A stretch of 64,000 nt of DNA, from contig CAJOLW010000002.1 of assembly GCA_905235525.1 (NCBI GenBank), positions 1 through 64,000 of the forward strand, given 5' to 3'. Made by a program: the position numbers and the translations under genes. Below, piece after piece: positions 9,842 through 18,265 of this stretch. Every line of letters starts with the position of its first letter. The stretch's first letter is position 1. The stretch is from an uncultured Bacteroidaceae bacterium (lineage in GTDB: Bacteria; Bacteroidota; Bacteroidia; Bacteroidales; Bacteroidaceae). The notes beneath the pieces were generated by a model. The model worked only from the letters and a program-made list of their open reading frames with translations. It made no database searches and was not told the origin of the DNA.

Positions 9842-10966
9842 TTAGGGTTCTTTCTCTGTGGGGACAACAATGGTTCCTTCGCTTACCATCCCGATATTTT
9901 CTGCGATGATGGTCTCGCCATCGCTCAGACCGCCGGTCACTATATAACTCAGCCCGTCGCTCGATGGGGTTGCCTTCACTTCAGTTGATACAGCCTTGCC
10001 TTCGATGACACGATAGGTGAAGTACTTGTCTTGAACACGGGCGATGGCATCCTGAGGAATGACAAAAACGCCATGCTTCAGGGTGGGGAGGTCGATATAT
10101 CCGTTGCCGCCGTTGTGGAACAACTGAGTAGCGTTTTCGAACGAAGCTCTGACGAGAACCGTGCCCGTAGAGATATCCGTTTCTCCACTGATGGCATCGA
10201 TACGGCCTTTCTGCGGGAGTTCCTCACCCCAGGTGGTGATGAGAGTGACCTCAGGCAGCCTGCTTATCAACTCATCGGTGGAATGGCAGCCGTACTCTTT
10301 GAGTAAGTCGGAGAGTAGTTTATCAGAAAGACTAGTGTAGGCATAGATATGACCGTTGGCTGCTATGGTGACTAAACGGTCTATGGATGGGCCAACGAGT
10401 TCGCCTTCAAAGAATTCGGACATACTGATTGAACCGTCAACAGGACTACAAATCGTGGTATAGTTTAGGTTGGTGAGAGCCGTTGCCAGTTCTGCCTGAG
10501 CACTCTCGAGCTGTGCTGCGGCCTCTTCTTGGGCACTACGTGACCGGCGCAAATCAAACTCACCCACCATCTGCTTTGCATAGAGTTGCTCTTTGCCTTC
10601 TAAGTTCAACTGTGCGGTGGCGAGAACTGCCTGTGCGGTGGCTACTTGGGCCTTGGCTGCATCAACTGCTGCAATATAGGGTGCCTGGTCGATGATGAAA
10701 AGTGGCTGCCCTTTTTTTACCTGTGCTCCCTCTCTTACACATATTTTTTTCAATATTCCGTCAATAACAGGACGTACGTTCACTCGCTGTTGGCTCTCAA
10801 TTCTCGCCATGAACCGTCGATTCGTCGTATAGTCCTGCCGCTCTACACGCAGTGTCTTATATTCGGTCGCGGGGTGGGGAGAGTCCCCGCAGCCGACAGT
10901 CAGGGTCAATATACCGAGTAATAGTAAATCCCCCCCCCTCTTAAATAGCTTTTTATAATTGGGCAT
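9842..10966 (-). CDS. RND periplasmic adaptor (membrane fusion protein), first of two
   Basis: This is a 374-residue AcrA-type lipoprotein adaptor with signal residues MPNYKKLFK and lipobox LTVGC, lipoyl halves (VREGAQVKKGQPLFIIDQAP; TICSPVDGSISM), a helical hairpin and a C-terminal barrel. I chose the ATG at 10966 rather than the longer frame from 10990, because a consensus -7 box (TATATTTG, 10988-10995) overlaps the longer start. It is the first gene of the efflux operon. A run of nine G residues (10930-10938 on the plus strand, as C) lies inside the signal-peptide codons, so one-base slippage would abolish the protein. Confidence 0.9.
   Translation of the reverse strand: MPNYKKLFKRGGDLLLLGILTLTVGCGDSPHPATEYKTLRVERQDYTTNRRFMARIESQQRVNVRPVIDGILKKICVREGAQVKKGQPLFIIDQAPYIAAVDAAKAQVATAQAVLATAQLNLEGKEQLYAKQMVGEFDLRRSRSAQEEAAAQLESAQAELATALTNLNYTTICSPVDGSISMSEFFEGELVGPSIDRLVTIAANGHIYAYTSLSDKLLSDLLKEYGCHSTDELISRLPEVTLITTWGEELPQKGRIDAISGETDISTGTVLVRASFENATQLFHNGGNGYIDLPTLKHGVFVIPQDAIARVQDKYFTYRVIEGKAVSTEVKATPSSDGLSYIVTGGLSDGETIIAENIGMVSEGTIVVPTEKEP
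10930..10938 (-). repeat. Poly-G (9) homopolymer in adaptor signal-peptide codons
   Basis: Nine consecutive C residues on the plus strand read as G in codons for Arg-Gly-Gly-Asp of the first adaptor, ahead of its lipobox. Homopolymers of this length in a 5' coding region are classic slipped-strand phase-variation sites. No second allele is visible here. Confidence 0.75.
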
Positions 10967-10987
10967 TGGATAAAAGTAAAATTCTTG

Positions 10988-10995
10988 CAAATATA
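10988..10995 (-). promoter_or_regulatory. Putative -7 box of the efflux/condensation-domain operon
   Basis: TATATTTG on the minus strand matches the Bacteroidetes -7 consensus TAnnTTTG. It lies 22 bases before the chosen adaptor start at 10966. No good upstream TTTG element is obvious in the T-rich stretch beyond it. Confidence 0.6.
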
Positions 10996-11060
10996 CAAAA
11001 AAAATGTGTAATAAAGAAAAAAAACATCCAACTAATTTTCAGACGAGTGTACTTTTCACT

Positions 11061-12821
11061 TCACAAAGGTTTTGTTGCTTCCTCCAGCCATTCCCTTTCC
11101 TCTTCGTTCAGCAGTGGTGCAAGTCGTTCATATACAGTCTGCTGATAGCGGTTGAACCACGTGCATTCCTCCTCGGTAAGCCATTCGACGATGATGGGGC
11201 TGGTGAGGATGGGGCAGAGGGTGAGGTGCTCGAAGGTATAGTAGGGGCCGAAGGTGATGCCGTCGGAGTGGGGGACGACGAGCATGGTGTTTTCGTGACG
11301 CACACCGTGAGAGCCTTCGATGTAGATGCCAGGCTCATCGGTAATGGTCATGCCGGGCTGGAGAGGAGTGGGACGCCATTGCATGCGGAACTGGTGGAGG
11401 TCGATGGCTTCGTGGACGGACATGAACTGCCCCACACCGTGGCCTGTTCCGTGCAGATAGTTGATACCATATTTCCACATGGCTTCGCGGGCAAGGACAT
11501 CAAGTTGGGTGCCGCAGGTGCCTTTGGGGAAAACGGCAGAACCAAGGCGAATCCAGCCTTTGAGCACGAGGGTGTAGTCGCGACGCATCTCCCAGGTGAG
11601 GGGACCAAGCGGAATGGTGCGTGTGATGTCAGTGGTGCCGTCAAGGTATTGTCCGCCAGAGTCAATGAGCAGGAGTCCTTCGGGTTTTACGGGGATGTCT
11701 GTTTCGGGGGTGGGGTCATAATGCACAATGGCACCATGATGCGCATAACCCATGATGCTTTCGAAACTGATGCCCTTGAAGAGGGGTTGCTTGGCACGGA
11801 ACTCCTCCAGTTTCTTCGACAGCGAAAGTTCTGTCTGACCACCCTTCGGCACATTCTCCAGTGTCCATTTGATCCACTTGACCATTGCCACACCGTCTTT
11901 CTCCATTGCATTGCGGAAACCTTTGATTTCTACCTCGTTTTTGAAAATGAGCATCTGCTCCACCGGGCTTTCCTTGCGGACGGGATTCTTAATGGCGGAA
12001 TAGATGGCATAGTTGGTCTTTTCGGGCTGCACCCACACGGGAAGGTCAAGGTTCTGAAGGTCAGCGATGATGTCATTGTATTCGCGCAGGGCGACTCCCT
12101 CGCCTTTCAGATAGTCAGCCACTTCTGGTGTGACTTTTTCCTCGCATATATATAATAATGTATCATCGGGCGTGATGATGACGTAGCCCAGCACGAAAGG
12201 TGTGTAGGCCACATCGGAGGCGCGAAGGTTGAGCGTCCACGCCACCTCTTCGAGACTGGAGAGCACCAGGGCATTGCTTCCGATTTTTCCGCGGATGCGC
12301 TGAATCTTCGATGTTGCGCTTTCACCGGCAAACTCTAAGCCTTGGATGAAGGCCTTGCTCTGTGGAATGGCTGGACGGTCTGTCCATATCTCGGCGTAGG
12401 GGTCGATGTCGGTGCGGAGGGTGAGACCATAGGCATTCAGTTCGTTCTGCAGGTGCTCCACTTCCGAGGTGGTGTTGACCCATGCATCGGCAGCCACGAC
12501 GCAGCCCTGGGGAAGCACTGCTCCCAGCCATTCGGTGATGGAGGGGGTGCCTTCCAACTTCTCCTTCATCAGTTCGTAGCCAGAGCCTGCCAATTGCTCG
12601 GTGGCCTGGATAAAGTAGCGCGAGTCTGTCCATAAGGCGGTCTTGTCGAGTGTAACAACGGCTGTGCCTGCCGAACCGGTGAAGCCGCTGATCCAGTGGC
12701 GCGACTTCCATCGTTCGGGCACATATTCTCCTGCGTGGGGGTCGGTGCTGGGGGTGATGAAAGCACTGATGCCTTCTCGCTGCATGAGGCGACGGAGTGC
12801 CTCGATTCTTTCTTTTGTCAT
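11061..12821 (-). CDS. Aminopeptidase P family Xaa-Pro peptidase (M24B)
   Basis: The 586-residue length fits the long three-domain aminopeptidase P family, which removes N-terminal residues preceding proline using two metal ions. It has two creatinase-like N-terminal domains (early motif MQREGISAFITPSTDPHAGE) and a C-terminal pita-bread domain. Metal-site motifs are visible: LLIDSGGQYLDGTTDITRT (two Asp), HGTGHGVGQF (His) and ITDEPGIYIEGSHGVRHENT (Glu). No signal peptide is present, so it is cytoplasmic. It is monocistronic, convergent with nothing nearby and divergent from gdhA. Confidence 0.95.
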   Translation of the reverse strand: MTKERIEALRRLMQREGISAFITPSTDPHAGEYVPERWKSRHWISGFTGSAGTAVVTLDKTALWTDSRYFIQATEQLAGSGYELMKEKLEGTPSITEWLGAVLPQGCVVAADAWVNTTSEVEHLQNELNAYGLTLRTDIDPYAEIWTDRPAIPQSKAFIQGLEFAGESATSKIQRIRGKIGSNALVLSSLEEVAWTLNLRASDVAYTPFVLGYVIITPDDTLLYICEEKVTPEVADYLKGEGVALREYNDIIADLQNLDLPVWVQPEKTNYAIYSAIKNPVRKESPVEQMLIFKNEVEIKGFRNAMEKDGVAMVKWIKWTLENVPKGGQTELSLSKKLEEFRAKQPLFKGISFESIMGYAHHGAIVHYDPTPETDIPVKPEGLLLIDSGGQYLDGTTDITRTIPLGPLTWEMRRDYTLVLKGWIRLGSAVFPKGTCGTQLDVLAREAMWKYGINYLHGTGHGVGQFMSVHEAIDLHQFRMQWRPTPLQPGMTITDEPGIYIEGSHGVRHENTMLVVPHSDGITFGPYYTFEHLTLCPILTSPIIVEWLTEEECTWFNRYQQTVYERLAPLLNEEEREWLEEATKPL

Positions 12822-12986
12822 TATCTCTGTTGCGCTTTTTTGTGTGATGCAGATGTCCTATAGGGCTACGTCGTTACTTCTTGTGACTCTACGTCAGGGG
12901 CTCTTTCGGAACTGTTGGTTTGCCGCTTCTTTGATTGTTGCTTTGCCTCATCGTGCTTTCTTACTTTCTGTGATGTAATTTTTCCA

Positions 12987-12994
12987 CAAAGTTA
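12987..12994 (-). promoter_or_regulatory. Putative -7 box of aminopeptidase P
   Basis: TAACTTTG on the minus strand fits TAnnTTTG. It would give a leader of about 160 bases before the ATG at 12821. No clear -33 element is present, so support is moderate. Confidence 0.45.
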
Positions 12995-13054
12995 CTTGTT
13001 TTTGAGTGATTTTGAAACTTTTTCTTAGTAAATGATGTTTTTTTGTTAGATTTT

Positions 13055-13085
13055 TTGCAAGTTTTGTAGAAAATGTATAACTTTG
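13055..13085 (+). promoter_or_regulatory. gdhA promoter (-33 TTG, -7 TAACTTTG)
   Basis: TAACTTTG at 13078-13085 matches the Bacteroidetes -7 element. A TTTG ends at 13057, giving a 20-base spacer. The predicted leader is about 130 bases. Confidence 0.7.
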
Positions 13086-13092
13086 TGCCCGA

Positions 13093-13161
13093 TTTTGAAA
13101 ACGTAGGCACGGGATGTCTTTCCCGAAGGCTCGTTTCAAAAGGCGGGAAAGGGTGTCCCGC
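13093..13161 (+). other. Structured 5' leader of gdhA (two hairpins)
   Basis: TTTTGAAAACG (from 13093) pairs with CGTTTCAAAA (13132-13141), enclosing an inner GGGA/TCCC helix. A second hairpin, GCGGGA-AAGGGTG-TCCCGC, follows at about 13143-13161. Both lie between the promoter and the gdhA start at 13221. The function is unknown; regulation of gdhA expression is an inference. Confidence 0.5.
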
Positions 13162-13220
13162 TCACAAAATAAGACAACAGGCAAATAATTGTCAATAAAC
13201 AAATTTAAAAAGTTTTCACA

Positions 13221-14564
13221 ATGGACGCAAAAAAAGTATTGGAAGACCTTAAGCGTCGCTTTCCAAACGAGCCTGAGTATCATCAGGCTGTAGAAGAAGT
13301 TCTCGGTACCATCGAGGAAGAGTACAACAAGCACCCAGAGTTCGATAAGGTGAACCTCATCGAGCGTCTCTGCATCCCAGATCGCGTGTATCAGTTCCGC
13401 GTCACTTGGATGGACGACAAGGGTCAGATTCAGACAAACACAGGTTACCGCATCCAGCACAACAATGCCATTGGCCCCTACAAGGGCGGTATCCGTTTCC
13501 ACAGTTCTGTGAACCTCGGCATCCTGAAGTTCCTCGCATTCGAGCAGACTTTCAAGAATTCACTCACTACACTCCCAATGGGTGGTGGCAAGGGTGGTTC
13601 TGACTTCTCTCCACGTGGCAAGAGCAACGCTGAAGTGATGCGTTTCTGCCAGGCCTTCATGCTTGAGTTGGGTCGCCACATCGGTCCAGACATTGACGTT
13701 CCAGCAGGTGACATCGGCGTAGGCGGTCGTGAGGTTGGTTACCTGTTCGGCATGTACAAGAAACTCACTCGCGAGTACAGCGGTGTGCTCACTGGTAAGG
13801 GCATCGAGTTCGGTGGTTCTCTCATCCGTCCTGAGGCTACTGGTTACGGTACAGTTTACTTCCTCCGTGCCATGCTGAAAACTAAGGGCGACGAAGTGAA
13901 GGGCAAGAAGGTGCTCATCTCTGGTGCCGGTAACGTGGCTCAGTATGCCGCTGAGAAGGTGCTTCAGTTGGGTGGTACTGTGCTCACCATGTCTGACTCT
14001 AACGGTTATATCTACGACCCAGACGGTATCGACCGTGCTAAACTCGACTACATCATGGAACTGAAGAACGTTTACCGTGGCCGTATCAAGGAATATGTTG
14101 ACAAATATCCATCAGCCAAGTATGTAGGCGACGGTGCAAAGCCTTGGTTTGAGAAGGGTGCTCAGATTGCTCTCCCATGCGCTACTCAGAACGAACTCAA
14201 CGAAGAGGCTGCTAAGGCTCTTGTTGCCAACGGTGTTATCGCTGTGGCTGAAGGTGCCAACATGCCTTCTACTCCAGGTGCAATCCGTGTATTCCAGGAG
14301 GCTAAGATTCTCTACTCTCCAGGTAAGGCTTCTAACGCAGGTGGTGTATCTGTGTCAGGTCTTGAGATGTCTCAGAACTCAGAGCGTCTGTCTTGGTCAG
14401 CAGAAGAGGTTGACGCTAAGCTCCTCTGGATCATGGAGAACATCCACGAGAACTGCGTGAAGTACGGCACAGAGGCTGACGGCTACGTGAACTACGTGAA
14501 GGGTGCTAACGTGGCAGGCTTCATGAAAGTTGCGAAGGCTATGATGGCTCAGGGCATCGTATAA
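13221..14564 (+). CDS. gdhA: Glutamate dehydrogenase, probably NADP-specific
   Basis: The 447-residue protein has the typical hexameric bacterial GDH length. It interconverts glutamate with 2-oxoglutarate plus ammonium and is a main ammonium-assimilation enzyme in the cytoplasm. The substrate-binding motif GGGKGGSDFSPRGKS, the catalytic region PAGDIGVGGREVGYLFGMYK and the Rossmann loop SGAGNVAQYAAEK are all present. The codons look like those of a highly expressed gene. It has its own promoter, a hairpin leader and a strong terminator at 14661-14695. Its last 27 bases, including the stop, are duplicated just downstream. Confidence 0.97.
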   Translation: MDAKKVLEDLKRRFPNEPEYHQAVEEVLGTIEEEYNKHPEFDKVNLIERLCIPDRVYQFRVTWMDDKGQIQTNTGYRIQHNNAIGPYKGGIRFHSSVNLGILKFLAFEQTFKNSLTTLPMGGGKGGSDFSPRGKSNAEVMRFCQAFMLELGRHIGPDIDVPAGDIGVGGREVGYLFGMYKKLTREYSGVLTGKGIEFGGSLIRPEATGYGTVYFLRAMLKTKGDEVKGKKVLISGAGNVAQYAAEKVLQLGGTVLTMSDSNGYIYDPDGIDRAKLDYIMELKNVYRGRIKEYVDKYPSAKYVGDGAKPWFEKGAQIALPCATQNELNEEAAKALVANGVIAVAEGANMPSTPGAIRVFQEAKILYSPGKASNAGGVSVSGLEMSQNSERLSWSAEEVDAKLLWIMENIHENCVKYGTEADGYVNYVKGANVAGFMKVAKAMMAQGIV

Positions 14565-14634
14565 TGAGAAACTTCGGCGAAGCGTAAGCGTAGCCAACGT
14601 TTTCTCTCTATGATGGCTCAGGGCATCGTATAAT
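14539..14634 (+). repeat. 27-bp direct duplication of the gdhA 3' end around a 42-bp insert
   Basis: The last codons and stop of gdhA (14539-14565) recur exactly at 14608-14634. The 42 bases between begin GAGAAAC and end GTTTTCTCT, a near-inverted repeat, and hold a small CTTC-GGC-GAAG hairpin. The arrangement resembles a tiny insertion with a long target duplication, or a slippage duplication that preserved the stop codon. Confidence 0.85.
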
Positions 14635-14660
14635 TCTGGAAAACAATATTCAAATTAAGA

Positions 14661-14695
14661 AAAACGCATCGTGTATTTGCACGGTGCGTTTTTTT
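14661..14695 (+). terminator. Intrinsic terminator of gdhA
   Basis: The arms ACGCATCGTG and CACGGTGCGT form a stem with one mismatch, followed by seven T. The loop contains the TTTG used as -33 element by the metY promoter. Confidence 0.85.
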
Positions 14696-14707
14696 GTCGT
14701 ACCTTTG
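14676..14707 (+). promoter_or_regulatory. metY promoter overlapping the gdhA terminator
   Basis: TACCTTTG at 14700-14707 is a perfect -7 element. TTTG at 14676-14679, in the terminator loop, gives a 20-base spacer. Confidence 0.7.
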
Positions 14708-14733
14708 CATGACAAAAAACTGAAACAATTAAT

Positions 14734-16011
14734 ATGAAAAAGAATCTTGAGACCATCTGTATTCATGGCGGATGGAAACCAACCAAGGGTGAGCCTCAGC
14801 AGCTGCCCATCTATCAGAGTACCACTTTCAAATATGAAACGAGTGAGCAGATGGCTCGTCTTTTTGACCTGAAAGATTCGGGATATTTCTACACTCGTCT
14901 GGCCAACCCCACCAATGATCAGGTGGCCAAGAAGATTGCTGCCCTCGAAGGCGGTGTGGGTGCTGTGCTGACCAGCAGCGGACAGGCTGCCAACTTCTAC
15001 GCCGTGTTCAACATCTGCGAGGCAGGCGACCACTTCATCACTAGCAACACCATCTATGGCGGCACGTTCAACCTCTTTGGCGTGACCATGAAGAAACTCG
15101 GCATCGAGTGCACCTTCGTTGATCCCGATTGGGACGACGAGCGCATCGAGAAGGAGTTCCGCCCCAACACTAAGTGCTTCTTTGGTGAGACCATCAGCAA
15201 CCCTGGCGGCAACGTGTTCGACATCGAGCGTTTTGCCAAGATGGCACACAAGCATGGCGTGCCACTCATCGTGGATAACACCTTTGCCACACCTATCAAC
15301 TGCCGTCCCTTCGAGTGGGGCTGCGACATCGTGACGCACTCCACCACAAAGTACATGGACGGTCATGCCACTCAGGTGGGTGGTTGTGTGGTCGATAGCG
15401 GCAACTTCGACTGGGACGCTTATAGCGAGAAATTCCCTGGCTTGACCACTCCCGATGAGAGTTACCACGGTCTCACTTACACGAAGGCATTTGGCAAGTT
15501 GGCTTACTCAACCAAACTCGTTTCGCAACTCATGCGTGACCTCGGTTCCATCCCCGCTCCTCAGAACTCCTTCCTTCTCAATCTCGGATTGGAAACTCTC
15601 CATCTCCGCATGCGTCAGCATTGTGCCAACGCCCAGAAGGTGGCAGAGTGGTTGGAAAAGAACCCGAAGGTGGGTTGGGTGAATTACTGCGGTCTGCCTG
15701 GCAACAAATACTACGAATTAGGTCAGAAGTACCTGCCTAATGGTTCTTGCGGCGTCATCGCCTTCGGTTTGAAGGGAAGCCGTGAAGAAGCCATCAAGTT
15801 CATGGACAACCTCGACTTCATCAGCATCGTCACCCACGTGGCAGATGCCCGCACTTGTGTGTTGCATCCTGCCAGCCACACCCATCGCCAACTCTCTGAC
15901 GAGCAACTGCGTGAAGCAGGTGTGGCACCTGATCTCGTGCGCCTCTCTGTGGGCATCGAGAATGCTGAGGACATCATTGCTGACCTCGAACAGGCAATGG
16001 CAAAGATGTAA
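14734..16011 (+). CDS. metY: O-acetylhomoserine sulfhydrylase / aminocarboxypropyltransferase
   Basis: This 425-residue PLP enzyme of the Cys/Met-metabolism family makes homocysteine from O-acetylhomoserine and sulfide. The N-terminus ETICIHGGWKP and the motifs QSTTFKYET, YTRLANPTND and SSGQAANFYA fit the MetY branch rather than cystathionine synthase. The PLP-binding lysine is Lys206 in HSTTKYMDGH. The C-terminal RLSVGIENAEDIIADLEQA is also typical. It is monocistronic, with its own promoter and a very strong terminator. A cysteine-forming O-acetylserine activity cannot be excluded. Confidence 0.93.
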   Translation: MKKNLETICIHGGWKPTKGEPQQLPIYQSTTFKYETSEQMARLFDLKDSGYFYTRLANPTNDQVAKKIAALEGGVGAVLTSSGQAANFYAVFNICEAGDHFITSNTIYGGTFNLFGVTMKKLGIECTFVDPDWDDERIEKEFRPNTKCFFGETISNPGGNVFDIERFAKMAHKHGVPLIVDNTFATPINCRPFEWGCDIVTHSTTKYMDGHATQVGGCVVDSGNFDWDAYSEKFPGLTTPDESYHGLTYTKAFGKLAYSTKLVSQLMRDLGSIPAPQNSFLLNLGLETLHLRMRQHCANAQKVAEWLEKNPKVGWVNYCGLPGNKYYELGQKYLPNGSCGVIAFGLKGSREEAIKFMDNLDFISIVTHVADARTCVLHPASHTHRQLSDEQLREAGVAPDLVRLSVGIENAEDIIADLEQAMAKM

Positions 16012-16030
16012 AGACAAAAGCAACAGATAC

Positions 16031-16074
16031 AAAAAAAGGGAGGTGCCTTGCCAAAAGCGGCACCTCCCTTTTTT
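16031..16074. terminator. Bidirectional terminator between metY and the 16-19 kb minus operon
   Basis: GGGAGGTGCC and GGCACCTCCC form a perfect ten-base stem flanked by A7 and T6, so it can act on both strands for the convergent genes. Confidence 0.9.
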
Positions 16075-16080
16075 CTTCTG

Positions 16081-17551
16081 TTAATGCTTAGGCTCCGTCA
16101 TCGTATTGTCTATCTCCTTCATGTATTTCTCAATGAGTTTATTGATGACATTCTGAGTCTTCTGCATTCCTTTGGGCAGAAAGCCAAGTTCTTTCGTTAT
16201 ACTGATAAACGCCTGATTCTGCTCTGTGTAGAACTTCAATATTTCCTTATAGCCTCCACTTATTACTTCCACTTTTTCTTTTTGAGGTATATTAGGCGAT
16301 TTTTTTACCGTCTTAACAAGATCTTGGAAATTAGCGTCTAACATCTCGTTCTGTTTGGCAATCTGAGCGATAATTTTGTTCGTTACGGAGAAGTTCCTTG
16401 TTCCAATAAGGTTCTAAAGACTTATAAGTTGCTTTGATGGTTTCCATACCTGTCTTGATAGTCATCAATTTTGCCCCCACCTGAATCTTCAGTAATTCTT
16501 GCTGTTCAGGTGTGGGTTTGGATTCATCCTTAAGAGGAATTATCCGAGGGTCGGTGGGTATCGTGTCTATCACAACGTCGTCCAAGATGACAACATCGTC
16601 ATTCCCTCGTTTCTGTCGTTCATTCAGTAGGCTCTTTCCTGAGTAGCGTCCCACACGACGCTCATAGTCTTGGTCGCCATCGTAGTAGCCGTTGTGTACG
16701 GTGATGTTGTAGGTCTCGCCAGGCACGAAGTCGAGGTTTATCCATGCGGAGCAGAGCGAACCGTCGGGGAAGATGCAGCGCAGGCGTCCCGCCATAGGCT
16801 TATCGAGTTCTGTCTGCCACTCAAAGCGTTTGTTGATGACAGGCACGCAAGCCACATAGTCATCATCTCCAATGTTGGCAAGTTCTTCACCCGACTCAGC
16901 GATGTAGATGTTGTAGAGCGAGTCTTTGATGTTCTCGTCCACACGTCCCACAATCTTGAAGGTCTTCTTCGATGAAGCCAACTCTTTCTCGTAGATGTCG
17001 GGACGCAACGAGGTAATCTGGTAGATGGCGCCAAGAATCTTTCTCTCATCATCGGAGAGTGACCATTTGATGGCGTATGCGTCGCGCAGTTGAGGGTTCT
17101 CAGCGTTCTTGGTGCAGAGCAGCCACATTTCCTCTTTGTTCATGCCGCGGACGAGGTAACTTTTGTCCTTTCCGTTTCCATCAACAGCCCTCAGCGAGAA
17201 AGACTCGTTGGTGCCTGGTGACAGATGAAGCAGTTGATAAGAGGTGGGTTCATCTTTCTTGAATGCTTCGCTGATGTCTTTAAGATTGAGTGATTTGTCG
17301 TTTTCGTCTGTCCACTCTGAATTGTTGGCGACGAAGTAGGTGATTCTTACACTCGACTCAATCAGGTTCGTATTGGGGTTCTTGTTGATGGAAAAAACCT
17401 CGTCAGAAGGAGATCCCCAAGTCTTGATGATGTCGTTGAACAGCGTCTTGACGTGGATGGGTGTGGTCTGCTGACCCTTTGCCCGCTGCTGGGCATGGAT
17501 GGTTGCGATGGCGCTGCAAGCAATGAGCAGCAAAATGAATAAGCGTTTCAT
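16081..17551 (-). pseudogene. Secreted hypothetical protein, frameshifted near its C-terminus
   Basis: The first frame (17551 to 16331, 406 residues) begins with the signal peptide MKRLFILLLIACSAIATIHA and ends abnormally after KELLRNEQNYRSDCQTE. A second frame picks up the expected helical continuation (IIAQIAKQNEMLDANFQD) and runs to 16081. Together they form one protein of about 490 residues with a one-base indel near 16385-16400. I do not recognise the family. The central part has a beta-rich stretch (RRVGRYSGKS preceded by PGETYNITVHNGYYDGDQ) and the end is helical and Lys-rich. It is third in a sigma/anti-sigma operon, so it is probably a cell-envelope output or sensor protein. Confidence 0.65.
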
Positions 17552-17566
17552 ATCGTTCTTGTTTTT

Positions 17567-18265
17567 TTATTTCTGTGCCATTTTTTCTAATGTGTATTTT
17601 GAAATCTCCAGTTCCAACTCCACCCATTTCAGGTAAGCCTCGTTGGCTTGCTGCTTCAACAGGGCGATTTCCTCTGGAGTGTATTTGTAGTTTTCGGGGC
17701 GGGTGATGGGGACGTCTCGTTCGGTCAGCGTGACGACAGACCCACCCCCTTGCCCCTCACCTGAAGGGAGGGGAGTAGATACTTCTGTCTCTTGCACGGC
17801 AAGCAGATCGGTGGTAGGCTCTTCGGCTTGGGAGGGCGGAGTCATCTGAGCATTCTCGGTCTTCTCCTGTCTTGGAGTTGTTCTCCGCGATGCCTTTTCA
17901 GTCTCTGCTTTCGCAATCACGGATTCTTCCGCCTTGAAAGCTTCTGGACTAACCACTTCCTTCCCATTCGAGGGAAGGGCTGGGGATGGGGTCTGCTGTT
18001 CCACCTTTGGCTTCTGTTTTGCGACAACATCCTCAGGCGTCACCTTGGGTGGTGTTAGCCAAATCATCAACACGCCTGCCGCACAAGCAGCGGCAATCCA
18101 TGGCCACACGATGCGACGTGGCTTCTTCTCTTCCTTCGCCACACGCTGCATCAGCCGTGCGTTGAGGTCTGCTGGCATTGGCGGCAAAGCCTCTTCCTCC
18201 AGCCTGATGGCGTCACGAAGGTTCGTGTCCTGTTGGCGTAATGTTTCTATATAATCTTCTTTCAT
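17567..18265 (-). CDS. Putative anti-sigma factor-like membrane protein
   Basis: From the ATG at 18265 this is a 232-residue protein. It has a short cytoplasmic N-terminal domain (MKEDYIETLRQQDTNLRDA), one membrane segment (IVWPWIAAACAAGVLMIWL) and a long low-complexity Pro/Glu/Thr-rich periplasmic region ending in a helix. That layout and its position directly after an ECF sigma gene suggest an anti-sigma factor. No stop codon separates it from the sigma frame upstream, so this allele reads as a continuous fusion. The sigma-binding role is inferred from order and topology only. Confidence 0.6.
   Translation of the reverse strand: MKEDYIETLRQQDTNLRDAIRLEEEALPPMPADLNARLMQRVAKEEKKPRRIVWPWIAAACAAGVLMIWLTPPKVTPEDVVAKQKPKVEQQTPSPALPSNGKEVVSPEAFKAEESVIAKAETEKASRRTTPRQEKTENAQMTPPSQAEEPTTDLLAVQETEVSTPLPSGEGQGGGSVVTLTERDVPITRPENYKYTPEEIALLKQQANEAYLKWVELELEISKYTLEKMAQK

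Larger units (their letters stand above)
12822..13220. other. Divergent intergenic region between aminopeptidase P and gdhA
   Basis: This stretch of about 400 bases holds no convincing gene. It contains a minus-strand -7 box for the aminopeptidase (12987-12994), the gdhA promoter (13055-13085) and a structured gdhA leader (about 13091-13220). Confidence 0.7.

Noticed and set aside
11004-12155. Plus-strand 383-codon open frame
   Set aside because: It is antisense to aminopeptidase P and carries no motif.
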